DNA of 10,918 nucleotides from NCBI GenBank assembly GCA_041621405.1, contig JBFKAV010000123.1:1-10918 (forward strand), in the 5' to 3' direction. The position numbers and the translations under genes are program-made. Source of the DNA: JBFKAV01 sp041621405 (lineage in GTDB: Bacteria; Pseudomonadota; Alphaproteobacteria; Rhodobacterales; Rhodobacteraceae). Below, one piece after another: positions 1 through 6,752 of this stretch. The notes beneath the pieces were generated by a model. It was given only the letters and a program-made list of their open reading frames with translations. It made no database searches and was not told the DNA's origin. Positions within the stretch are counted from its first letter, which is position 1. The number at the start of each line of letters is the position of its first letter.

Positions 1-1016
1 CGGCCGATGCGCTGGACCAGGCGCTTTACGTTCTTCGGCGCGCCGACCTGGATCACCAGGTCGACGTCGCCCCAGTCGATGCCGAGGTCGAGCGTGCCGG
101 TGCAGACCACGGCGCGAAGCGCGCCTTCGGTCATCGCCGCCTCGACCTTCTGGCGCTGCTCGCGCGCCAGCGAGCCGTGGTGGATGGCGATCGGCAGGCC
201 CTCGGTGTTTGCCATCCAGAGGTCGCGGAAGAAGAGCTCGGCCTGGGCGCGGGTGTTGTGGAAGATGAGCGTGGTCCGATGCCGGCGGACTTCCTCCAGC
301 ACCCGTGGGATCGCGTAGCGCCCGCCGCCGCCGGCCCAGGGCGGCGGCGCCTCGGTGTCGAGCATGCGGATGTCGGGATCGGGGCCGGGGTCGGCGTGGA
401 GCACCGGGCAGGGGTCGGGGTGCCGCGCGAGGAAGCGCGCCAGCGCCGGCGGGTCCTCGACCGTCGCCGAGAGCCCCACGCGGCGCAGGCCGGGGGACAG
501 CGCCTGCAGCCGGGAGAGCGCGAGGATGAGCTGGTCACCGCGCTTGGAGTCCGCGAGCGCGTGGATCTCGTCGACGATCACCCGCGAGAGCCCGGCGAAG
601 GTCCGCTCCGCGTCCTCGTAGGAGACGAGCAGCGCGAGGCTTTCGGGCGTGGTGAGCAGGATCTGCGGCGGATCGGCGCGCTGGCGCCTGCGCTGGGTGG
701 CCGAGGTGTCGCCGGTGCGGTCCTCGACGCGGATGGCAAGCCCGATCTCGGCCACGGGAGCCGAGAGGTTGCGCCGGATGTCGGCGGCAAGCGCCTTCAG
801 CGGCGAGACATAGAGCGTGTGGAGCCCCTGACGGGGGTTCTCCGCCAGCTCGGAGAGCGTGGGCAGGAAGCCCGCCAGCGTCTTGCCGCCCCCGGTCGGC
901 GCGACCAGGAGCAGCGCCGGCTGGGCGGCGCGGTCGAGGAGCGCGAGCTGGTGCGGGTGAGGCGACCAGCCGCGCGCGTCGAACCAGCGGGCAATCTGAG
1001 GAGCGAGCGCGACCAT
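1..1016 (-). CDS. Ligase-associated DEXH-box DNA helicase (Lhr-like), N-terminal part, cut by left edge
   Basis: ATP-dependent superfamily 2 DNA helicase. The visible 338 residues are open to the left edge with no stop. Seen: Walker A APTGGGKT at about 39-46, SPLKAL at 71-76, TTPES at 122-126, the Walker B DEIH box at 149-152, the SAT motif at 183-185, then the second RecA lobe with CTGTLDLGIDWG and the start of QRIGR (motif VI) right at the edge. The order and wording match the Lhr-like group called ligase-associated DNA damage response helicase, usually about 800 residues, so more than half is missing. In that family the gene usually sits beside an ATP-dependent DNA ligase, a ligase-associated exonuclease and a metallophosphoesterase; these would lie beyond the left edge (inference). 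The ATG at 1014-1016 is the first in-frame ATG; an in-frame TTG lies 9-12 bases upstream. The Shine-Dalgarno is weak (GGCGAG). Assignment to the helicase family is very sure; the ligase-associated subgroup is likely. Confidence 0.9.
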   Translation of the reverse strand, partial: MVALAPQIARWFDARGWSPHPHQLALLDRAAQPALLLVAPTGGGKTLAGFLPTLSELAENPRQGLHTLYVSPLKALAADIRRNLSAPVAEIGLAIRVEDRTGDTSATQRRRQRADPPQILLTTPESLALLVSYEDAERTFAGLSRVIVDEIHALADSKRGDQLILALSRLQALSPGLRRVGLSATVEDPPALARFLARHPDPCPVLHADPGPDPDIRMLDTEAPPPWAGGGGRYAIPRVLEEVRRHRTTLIFHNTRAQAELFFRDLWMANTEGLPIAIHHGSLAREQRQKVEAAMTEGALRAVVCTGTLDLGIDWGDVDLVIQVGAPKNVKRLVQRIG

Positions 1017-1032
1017 TCTCGCCAAACTAGGG

Positions 1033-1046
1033 CGGGCGCGCGCCCG
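1033..1046. repeat. Perfect 14-bp palindrome upstream of the helicase gene
   Basis: CGGGCGCGCGCCCG is its own reverse complement over all 14 bases. It lies 17 bp before the helicase ATG, where a repressor site or mRNA leader structure would sit. Pure GC palindromes arise readily in DNA of this composition, so function is only a possibility. Confidence 0.35.
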
Positions 1047-1178
1047 GTGCTAGCCGGTCCGCCGGAGCGGAATCATGCCTCCGTCGGGGGGACTTGGAAG
1101 GCGGGGAAGGGGCGCGGGAGGACGGCGCCGGAAGCGAGCATTGTCCGGCGCGGGGCAGGGGCGGCGCAGCTGGTTGCA

Positions 1179-1291
1179 TCTTCCGGTTTCAAGTATCCCC
1201 GCCGGAGGCAAGAAGTTCTGCGCCGCGCGTCAGCGCGGCGCCGGGTCCAACGGGAGGCGCCGATCTGCGATCGGCGACGACGGGCGGAAGA
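1179..1291. other. Structured intergenic element: two hairpins enclosed by a long-range helix
   Basis: Three nested or adjacent complementarities are visible. Hairpin A (1220-1241) has a perfect 9-bp stem GCGCCGCGC/GCGCGGCGC with loop GTCA. Hairpin B (1258-1276) has a perfect 8-bp stem CGCCGATC/GATCGGCG with loop TGC. TCTTCCG (1179-1185) is the exact reverse complement of CGGAAGA (1285-1291), so the whole block can close into a multibranch fold. It lies 31 bp or more past the mazG stop on the minus strand. No T-run follows hairpin A in either direction, so this is not a standard intrinsic terminator. It could be a mazG 3'-end structure, a helicase leader, a small RNA, or a copy of a dispersed palindromic repeat. 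The strand of any transcript is unknown. Confidence 0.45.
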
Positions 1292-1321
1292 GCCTCGGGG
1301 CCGGCCGCCTGCGGCGCCTGC

Positions 1322-2143
1322 TCAGCCACGTTCCGCGGCCTTCGCCGCGTCCCAGAGCGCGTCCATCTCCTGCAGCGTGCTGTCCTCGGGGCGCTTGCCG
1401 CGGTCCGCGAGTGCCGCCTCGATCGCCGCGAAGCGGCGGGTGAACTTGGCGTTGGCGCGCCTCAGCGCCGCCTCGGGGTCCACCTTCAGATGCCGCGCGA
1501 GATTGGCGAGCACGAACAGCAGGTCGCCAAACTCGGCCTCGGTGTCCTCGGGCGTGAAGCGCTCGCGCGCCTCGGTCAATTCGTGCGCCTCCTCGACGAT
1601 CTTGGCCAGCACGTGGGAGGCGTCGGGCCAGTCGAAGCCGACCCGCGCCGCGCGCTTCTGAAGCTTCACCGCCCTGGTCAACGCCGGCAGGCCCATGGCG
1701 ATGCCGTCGAGCGTGCCGCTCTGGCCCCTCTCGGCCGCCTTCGTCGCCTCCCAGTCCGCCGTCTGCTCCTCGGCCGTCTTGTCGCGCGAGGCGGTTCCGA
1801 AGACGTGGGGATGGCGGTCGACCATCTTGTCGGCGATCGCGGTCGCCACCGAGGCGAAATCGAAGTGCCCCGCCTCGGCGCCCATCTGCGCGTGGTAGAC
1901 GACCTGCAGGAGCAGGTCGCCCAGCTCGCCCTCGAGCTCGTCCCAGGCCTCCCGCTCGATGGCGTCGGCCACCTCGTGCGCCTCCTCGATCGTGTAGGGG
2001 GCGATCGAGGCGAAGTTCTGCTCGATGTCCCAGGGGCAGCCGGCATCCGGGTCGCGCAGCCGGGCCATGATCTCCAGGAGCCGCGATAGCGCGGCCGCGG
2101 CCGGGGCGGGGGGGCTTGCGGGGGTGGGATCATTCGTGGTCAT
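1322..2143 (-). CDS. mazG: Nucleoside triphosphate pyrophosphohydrolase MazG
   Basis: Hydrolyses (d)NTPs to NMP and pyrophosphate in the cytoplasm, a house-cleaning activity that can also affect ppGpp levels in other bacteria (family knowledge). The 273 residues hold two MazG domains. The first has CPWD at 36-39, EEAHE at 53-57 and ELGD at 73-76, the Mg2+-binding EExxE...ExxD pattern, then HPHVFG at 111-116. The second starts after KLQKRAARVGFDW (about 160-172), with EEAHE at 184-188 and EFGD at 204-207. Both metal sites look intact. Compared with the E. coli protein, the N-terminus has about 17 extra Ala/Pro/Thr-rich residues. The ATG at 2141-2143 lacks a clear Shine-Dalgarno, so a leaderless mRNA or a different start is possible. 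It is divergent from the amidohydrolase gene, with only 38 bp between starts. Confidence 0.95.
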   Translation of the reverse strand: MTTNDPTPASPPAPAAAALSRLLEIMARLRDPDAGCPWDIEQNFASIAPYTIEEAHEVADAIEREAWDELEGELGDLLLQVVYHAQMGAEAGHFDFASVATAIADKMVDRHPHVFGTASRDKTAEEQTADWEATKAAERGQSGTLDGIAMGLPALTRAVKLQKRAARVGFDWPDASHVLAKIVEEAHELTEARERFTPEDTEAEFGDLLFVLANLARHLKVDPEAALRRANAKFTRRFAAIEAALADRGKRPEDSTLQEMDALWDAAKAAERG

Positions 2144-2181
2144 GCTGTTCGGGATAGTCGGAAATTCCGGGGGAAGCCACC
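2144..2181. promoter_or_regulatory. Short divergent gap between mazG and the amidohydrolase gene
   Basis: Both promoters must lie in these 38 bp or extend into the two coding regions. CCGGGGGAAG (about 2168-2176) gives the plus-strand gene a Shine-Dalgarno sequence a few bases before its ATG at 2182. No recognisable -35/-10 pair was found. If the mazG message starts near its ATG it would have almost no leader. Confidence 0.4.
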
Positions 2182-3345
2182 ATGCCTGTCGTCAACCGGA
2201 TCGCCGCGATGGCCGGCGAGATGAAGGAATGGCGGCGCTGGCTGCACCGGCACCCCGAGCTCGGCTTCGACCTGCCCGAGACCGCGGCCTTCGTCGCCGC
2301 GCGGCTCAGGGATATCGGCGTCGACGAGATCCACGAGGGCATCGCCGAAACCGGGATCGTGGCCCTGATCGAGGGCAGCCGTCCCGGGCCGACGATCGGG
2401 CTTCGCGCCGACATGGACGCGCTGCCGATCGCCGAGGCGACCGGCCTCGCCCATGCCAGCGAGGCGCCGGGCCGGATGCATGCCTGCGGCCATGACGGTC
2501 ACACCACGATGCTGCTCGGCGCCGCGAAATACCTCGCCGAGACGCGCAACTTCTCGGGGCGCGTGGCGCTGATCTTCCAGCCCGCCGAAGAGAATGGCGC
2601 GGGCGCCGACGTCATGGTGAAGGAGGGCGTGCTCGACCGCTTCGAGATCGCCCGGCTCTTCGCGCTGCACAACGCGCCGAACCTCGCCGAGGGGCATTTC
2701 ATGACCACGCCGGGGCCGATCATGGCCGCGGTCGACACCTTCTCGATCACGGTGACGGGTCGCGGCGGCCACGGCGCGATGCCGCATGAGACCGCCGACC
2801 CGATCGTCGCCGCGGTCGGGATCGTGCAGGCGATCCAGACCATCGTCAGCCGCAACCATTACGCGTTCGACGATCTCGTCATCTCCGTCACCCAGATCCA
2901 TGCCGGCTCGGCCGACAACATCGTGCCCGCGACGGCCTGGATCAACGGCACCGTGCGCACCTTCGAGGCCGACGTCCGTGCGATGGTGCGGCGGCGGCTC
3001 GAGGAGATCGTGGCCGGCCAGGCAGCGGCCTACGGCGTCGAGGCCGAGCTCGACTACGAGGAGGGCTATCCCGCGACCGTCAACGACGAGGCCGAGGCCG
3101 CCTTCGCGGCTGGGGTGGCGCGCGAGATCTCGGGCGCTGATGCGGTCGATGGCGCGTCCGGGCGCGAGATGGGGGCGGAGGACTTCTCCTACATGCTGGA
3201 GCGTCGCCCCGGCGCCTACCTCTTCCTCGGCCAGGGGCCGGGGGCCCCGCTGCACCACCCCGAATACGACTTCAACGACGAAGTCGCCCCGGTCGGCGCC
3301 TCGCTCTTCGCCCGGCTGGTTGAGCGGGCGCAGCCCGCGGCCTGA
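2182..3345 (+). CDS. M20-family metallo-amidohydrolase (hippurate hydrolase / N-acyl-amino-acid hydrolase type)
   Basis: Predicted dinuclear zinc enzyme that cleaves an N-acyl amino acid or similar amide; the exact substrate cannot be read from the sequence. The 387 residues match the usual family length. Seen: HRHPELGF at 22-29, LRADMDALPI at 74-83, the metal-binding HACGHDGHT at 100-108 (Cys102, His104), the catalytic and metal-binding pair in QPAEEN (Glu136, Glu137), His162 in ALHN, and the terminal metal ligand in LHHPEYDFND (His358/359). The lid (dimerisation) domain begins near FSITVTGRGGHGAMPH. GAEDFS replaces the more common SEDFS wording near the end. No signal peptide, so cytoplasmic. 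The ATG at 2182 follows GGGGGAAG at good spacing. It is divergent from mazG and convergent with the MDR gene. Family very sure; substrate unknown. Confidence 0.92.
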   Translation: MPVVNRIAAMAGEMKEWRRWLHRHPELGFDLPETAAFVAARLRDIGVDEIHEGIAETGIVALIEGSRPGPTIGLRADMDALPIAEATGLAHASEAPGRMHACGHDGHTTMLLGAAKYLAETRNFSGRVALIFQPAEENGAGADVMVKEGVLDRFEIARLFALHNAPNLAEGHFMTTPGPIMAAVDTFSITVTGRGGHGAMPHETADPIVAAVGIVQAIQTIVSRNHYAFDDLVISVTQIHAGSADNIVPATAWINGTVRTFEADVRAMVRRRLEEIVAGQAAAYGVEAELDYEEGYPATVNDEAEAAFAAGVAREISGADAVDGASGREMGAEDFSYMLERRPGAYLFLGQGPGAPLHHPEYDFNDEVAPVGASLFARLVERAQPAA

Positions 3346-3423
3346 GCCAGGAGCGCCGGCCCTCGGCGCCCGGGCGGCCACCGGCGCCCCCGCTGAGAAG
3401 CAGGCAGTGCGGCAAGGCGACCA
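3346..3423. terminator. Convergent spacer with a GC hairpin, possible bidirectional terminator
   Basis: This 78-bp gap separates the 3' ends of the amidohydrolase (plus) and MDR (minus) genes. A 6-bp perfect stem GCGCCG (3353-3358) / CGGCGC (3364-3369) with loop GCCCT lies 7 bp after the plus-strand stop. Neither strand has a T-run after it, so termination here would be atypical or Rho-dependent. Low confidence. Confidence 0.3.
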
Positions 3424-4440
3424 TCAACTTGCGGCGCCCGGGACGCCGTGCTCCATCGCCTCGTCGGCTCGGTCGTCGATCGTGACGACGACGCTGCCCT
3501 TTCGGTGGCGGCCCTGCACATAGGCGTGAGCCTCGGCGATCCGCGCGAGCGGGTAGCTTCGGTCGATCACCGGACGGAGCTTGCCCTCGCCGACCATTGC
3601 GGCGAGAGTTTCGAGGTCCTCCTGCCTGTCGCCGCTGACCGCAAGGCGAATCCGCGGCCCGCCCCGGAGCCTGGCCCCGAGTGCCTGCAGCATCTCGCGG
3701 CCGCCGAATTCGAGCGGCAGGAACAGCCCTTCGGGGTTCAGCGCCCGGCGCGCCCTGGCAAAGCCGAGCGCGCCGACGCAGTCGAGGATCAGGTCGTAGC
3801 CGGCGCCCTCGGGCGCGATATCCTCGGCGCGGTAGTCGAGCGCGCGGTGCGCGCCGAGAGAGCGGAGGAGCTCGAGATTCGCCGCGCTCGCGGCGGCGGT
3901 GACCTCGGCGCCGAGCGCGCGGGCGATCTGCACCGCGTAGACGCCGACCCCGCCCGAGGCGCCGGTGACGAGCACCTGCTGCCCCGGCGCGAGCCCGGCG
4001 AAATCGCGCAGGAAGACGAGCGCGGTGAGCGCGCCGAAGGGCAGCGCGGCGGCCTCCTCGAAGCCGAGACCCTGGGGGATCCCGGCGATGCACCCGGTCT
4101 CGGCGATCGCGACGAACTCGGCGTAGCCGCCGGCGCCGCAGAAGCCGAAGACGCGGTCGCCGGGCCGGAACCGGGTGACGCGGGCGCCGACCTCGGCGAC
4201 CTCGCCGGCGAAATCGGTGCCGAGGACCGGCTTTCTGGGCCGGAGAAGGCCCGCCATCAGCCGCCCGGGCAGCCACAGCGCGCCCGGGAAGTCCGAGGCG
4301 CGCATCCGCCAGTCGGCGGCGGTGACCTCGGTGGCGCGGACCCGGACCAGAACGGCGTCGTCGCCGACCGCGGGCCGGTCGATCTCGGCGAGGCGGAGAA
4401 CCTCGGGGCCGCCGTAGCGGCTGTAGATCACGGCCTTCAT
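3424..4440 (-). CDS. Zinc-free MDR-family NAD(P)-dependent oxidoreductase (quinone oxidoreductase-like)
   Basis: A 338-residue medium-chain dehydrogenase/reductase. Members reduce quinones, enones or other activated carbonyls with NAD(P)H in the cytoplasm; the substrate here is unknown. Seen: N-terminal MKAVIYSRYGGPEVLRL, which is typical of quinone oxidoreductases, the GroES-like fold with GTDFAGEV at 74-81 and FRPGDRVFGF at 91-100, and the Rossmann motif GASGGVG at 160-166. The Cys-rich structural zinc loop of alcohol dehydrogenases is absent, as are their catalytic zinc ligands. The C-terminal KLRPVIDRSYPLARIAEAH segment is also typical. The ATG at 4438-4440 is chosen because GGGAGGA lies 8 bases upstream and family homology begins exactly there. 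The frame stays open upstream to an ATG at 4635, but that 65-residue addition lacks family resemblance. It follows the Kef antiporter gene on the same strand after a 270-bp gap. Confidence 0.9.
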   Translation of the reverse strand: MKAVIYSRYGGPEVLRLAEIDRPAVGDDAVLVRVRATEVTAADWRMRASDFPGALWLPGRLMAGLLRPRKPVLGTDFAGEVAEVGARVTRFRPGDRVFGFCGAGGYAEFVAIAETGCIAGIPQGLGFEEAAALPFGALTALVFLRDFAGLAPGQQVLVTGASGGVGVYAVQIARALGAEVTAAASAANLELLRSLGAHRALDYRAEDIAPEGAGYDLILDCVGALGFARARRALNPEGLFLPLEFGGREMLQALGARLRGGPRIRLAVSGDRQEDLETLAAMVGEGKLRPVIDRSYPLARIAEAHAYVQGRHRKGSVVVTIDDRADEAMEHGVPGAAS

Positions 4441-4710
4441 GTCCAAATCCTCCCGGCTGCGACCATAGGCCAACCGGTGCCAAGGGGAAAAGAGGCCGGA
4501 CCCGCGGCCTGCCACCTGGGCCCCCGTGCGCACCGCCGTGTCGAATGGCTCCGGCGATCCTGCGATGCCCGGCTTCTTCCCCTTGGGGCAAGTACCTTCT
4601 CGGGGGGTGAATTCGCCGAGAGGCGCCGGGCCCAACCCGAGGAGGCGGCCCTTGGCCGCCGACTAGGGGCGGGAGCGCTTGCGGGCCGATCGGGGGACCG
4701 GCGGGCGGGA
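4441..4710. other. 270-bp spacer between the Kef antiporter and MDR genes
   Basis: Contains the MDR ribosome site (GGGAGGA on the minus strand, about 4449-4455) and, next to the kef stop, a hairpin (4644-4660). The length suggests the MDR gene has its own promoter. A TATGGT box on the minus strand (about 4463-4468) could be a -10, but no good -35 sits at proper spacing. The MDR frame is open through most of it without a ribosome site, which I read as chance in GC-rich DNA. Confidence 0.5.
4644..4660. terminator. Perfect 7-bp hairpin downstream of the Kef antiporter gene
   Basis: GGCGGCC (4644-4650), loop CTT, GGCCGCC (4654-4660). It lies about 50 bp past the kef stop on the minus strand, where a terminator is expected. 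It is not followed by a T-run, so it may be a transcript 3'-end stabiliser or part of a Rho-dependent terminator rather than a classic intrinsic one. Confidence 0.4.
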
Positions 4711-6594
4711 TCAGGCGGCGTCGGAGGACCGTCGGCCCTCGTCGAGCAGGGTGACGAGGGCGGCCTCGAGCTCCTTGTTGAGCTCGCGCGAGCGCTTGGT
4801 ATAGGCCTCGTTCTGCTCGACCGGCACGTCGGGTTTCCAGAGCTCCGCCAGTTCGCGCAGCGCGGCGCGGTCGAGCTTGAAGAAGGCGCGCTCCAGCTCG
4901 TGCGCCTCGTATTCGGTGAGGCCCATGTTCTCCAGCACGTAGCGCCCGGCGCGGAGCGAGCTGTCGAACATCTCGCGGACGATGTCGTTGGCCCCGGCGC
5001 GGTGGAGCCGGTACACCTGCACCCGGTCGAACGCACGGGCGATGATGTGCAGGTCCGGGCGTTCGCGGCGGGCATAGGCGGTGAGCCGCACCGCCGCGTC
5101 GGCGTCGTCGAGGGCAACCACGAGCACCTTCGCCGTCCGCAAGCCTGCCGCGTGCAGCAGCTCCGGCCGTGTCGGATCGCCGAAGAATCCCTTGAACCCG
5201 AAGCGCCGCATCGTCTGGATCGTCTCGAGGTTGTGGTCGAGGACGGTGGTGCGGAATCCCGCGCTCTGCACCAGGCGGTTGACCACCTGGCCGAACCGGC
5301 CGACGCCGGCGATGAGCACGGGCTGCTGCTCGTCGATCTCGTCTTCCGGATGCGTCTCTCCGCGCTCGGCCATCCGGCGCGCGATCTGCTCGTAGGCGAT
5401 GAAGGCGAGCGGCGTCAGCAGCATGGTCAGCGCGACCACCAGAAGCAGCATCTGCGCCAGCGGCCTCGAGAGCACGTGCTGCGACAGCGAGAACGAAATC
5501 AGCACGAAGCCGAACTCGCCGGCCTGGGCCAGGCCCAGCGTGAAGAGCCACTGATCCCGGCGCTTCAGCCGGAAGATCAGGCCGAGGAGATAGAGCACCG
5601 CGCCCTTGATCGCCATCAGCCCCAGCGCCATGCCGATGATCGTGGCCGGCGCCGAGATCAGCACCGCGAAATCGACCCCGGCGCCGACGGTGATGAAGAA
5701 GAGGCCGAGCAGCAGGCCCTTGAACGGTTCGATGTCGGCCTGGAGTTCGTGGCGAAACTCGGAATTGGCGAGAACGACGCCGGCGAGAAATGTGCCGAGC
5801 GCGGGCGAGAGGCCGACGAGGATCATCAGCTCTGCGACGCCCACGACGAACAGCAGCGAGACGGCAACGTTGATCTCCCTCAGCCGAGCGTGGTGGATGT
5901 AGCGGAAGACCGGCCGGGTGAGGTAGTGCCCGCCGGCGACGATCAGCAGCACGGCGGCAAGCGTCACCAGCGTGACGCCCCAGGCGGGCAGGCCCTCGAG
6001 GAAGGTCATCGCCGGCGCGTGGGCAGCTTCCTCGGACGTGGCGCGCACGACAGAGCCGTCGGGGCCGAAAGTGGCATCGATCGGAAGCGCCAGGAGCGGC
6101 AGGAGCGCCAGCATCGGGATCACCGCGATGTCCTGGGTCAGCAGCACCGAGAACGCCGAGCGCCCGCCGGCGGTTTGCATCAGGTTCTTCTCGGACAGCG
6201 TCTGCAGCACGATCGCGGTGGAGGAGAGCGCGAAGATCAGTCCGATCGCGGTCGCGGTCTGCCACGGCTGGCCCAGCGCCACCCCGGCTCCCGCGACGGC
6301 CGCGGCCGTGCCCAGGATCTGCATGAGCCCGAGTCCGACGAGGCGCTCGCGCATGTCCCAAAGCGCGCGCGGCTCGAGCTCGAGGCCGATCAGGAACAGC
6401 ATCAGCACGACGCCGAACTCGGCGAAATGGCGCAAATCCTCGGCCTCGGCGCCGATCAGCCCGAGCGCCGGGCCGATGACGATGCCGGCGAGCAAGTAGC
6501 CCAGCACCGAGCCGAGCCCGAGCCGCATCGCGAGCGGCACTGCGATCACCGCGGCGGCGAGGTAAATCGTGGCCTGAAACAGGAAACTTTCCAT
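4711..6594 (-). CDS. Kef-type (CPA2 family) K+/H+ antiporter with C-terminal KTN/RCK domain
   Basis: Inner-membrane monovalent cation:proton antiporter resembling KefB/KefC, glutathione-gated K+ efflux systems that acidify the cytoplasm during electrophile attack (family knowledge). The 627 residues are close to the length of E. coli KefC. Residues 5-410 hold about a dozen hydrophobic segments with GLELEPRALWDMR, ALSSTAIVLQTL, QDIAVIPML and LSPALGTFLAGVVLANSEFRHEL, all strongly Kef-like. An extra hydrophilic loop occurs after LLPLLALP. The regulatory domain starts near 424, with the nucleotide motif GVGRFG at 430-435 and LDHN after the second strand. A charged tail follows. The ATG at 6592-6594 has GAAGGG 6 bases upstream. 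No KefF/KefG-type flavodoxin-like partner is in the window. Gating by glutathione adducts is inferred from resemblance. Confidence 0.92.
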   Translation of the reverse strand: MESFLFQATIYLAAAVIAVPLAMRLGLGSVLGYLLAGIVIGPALGLIGAEAEDLRHFAEFGVVLMLFLIGLELEPRALWDMRERLVGLGLMQILGTAAAVAGAGVALGQPWQTATAIGLIFALSSTAIVLQTLSEKNLMQTAGGRSAFSVLLTQDIAVIPMLALLPLLALPIDATFGPDGSVVRATSEEAAHAPAMTFLEGLPAWGVTLVTLAAVLLIVAGGHYLTRPVFRYIHHARLREINVAVSLLFVVGVAELMILVGLSPALGTFLAGVVLANSEFRHELQADIEPFKGLLLGLFFITVGAGVDFAVLISAPATIIGMALGLMAIKGAVLYLLGLIFRLKRRDQWLFTLGLAQAGEFGFVLISFSLSQHVLSRPLAQMLLLVVALTMLLTPLAFIAYEQIARRMAERGETHPEDEIDEQQPVLIAGVGRFGQVVNRLVQSAGFRTTVLDHNLETIQTMRRFGFKGFFGDPTRPELLHAAGLRTAKVLVVALDDADAAVRLTAYARRERPDLHIIARAFDRVQVYRLHRAGANDIVREMFDSSLRAGRYVLENMGLTEYEAHELERAFFKLDRAALRELAELWKPDVPVEQNEAYTKRSRELNKELEAALVTLLDEGRRSSDAA

Positions 6595-6752
6595 GCTGCC
6601 CTTCGGTTGGATCGGCGTCTGCCCAAGCCTAGTGCGCGCGGCCCGGGACGTCTATCGCACACACGCGGCCACGCGGTTGTTTGCGCACGCGGTGATGCCG
6701 ATAGCGGAGACCTCGGCCGATCCGCCGGAATGCTCTGGGCCGGCGCTCCCGC
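6595..6752. promoter_or_regulatory. Spacer upstream of the Kef antiporter gene with three phased CACGCGG repeats
   Basis: This 158-bp gap lies between the Lrp/AsnC stop and the kef start, both on the minus strand, so it should hold the kef promoter. CACGCGG occurs at 6662-6668, 6670-6676 and 6686-6692, that is at offsets 0, 8 and 24, all multiples of 8 bp. The copies lie about 70-100 bp upstream of the kef ATG, where an activator or repressor site could sit. TAGGCT (minus strand, about 6626-6631) with TAGACG 17 bases before it is a weak promoter guess. Confidence 0.35.

Larger units (their letters stand above)
1017..1321. other. 305-bp gene-free stretch between mazG and the helicase gene
   Basis: No convincing coding region: the open frames crossing it lack a ribosome site and are Arg/Ala/Gly-rich. 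It lies downstream of mazG and upstream of the helicase, both on the minus strand, so it should hold the mazG 3' end and the helicase promoter. Seen in it: a perfect 14-bp GC palindrome at 1033-1046, two strong hairpins at 1220-1241 and 1258-1276, and a 7-bp long-range complementarity that brackets them (see separate entries). I could not assign a clear -35/-10 pair. Confidence 0.7.

Noticed and set aside
1220..1276. Hairpins read as a standard Rho-independent terminator of mazG
   Set aside because: Stems are strong, but no run of T follows on either strand, so the classic terminator definition is not met.
1094..1443. Possible small protein in the 305-bp spacer (plus strand)
   Set aside because: Frames here are Arg/Gly/Ala-rich, lack a ribosome site and run into mazG antisense; hairpins explain the sequence better.
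177..1661. Plus-strand open frame of 494 codons across the helicase, the spacer and mazG
   Set aside because: Antisense to two genes with strong motifs; no ribosome site and biased composition.
4441..4635. Upstream start for the MDR gene at 4635, adding 65 residues
   Set aside because: The added part has no family resemblance, while the ATG at 4440 has a strong GGGAGGA site and starts exactly where homology begins.
3272..6361. Long minus-strand open frame (1029 codons) overlapping the Kef and MDR genes
   Set aside because: Translation is low-complexity Arg/Ala/Gly/Pro in a shifted frame of two real genes, with no domain or ribosome site.
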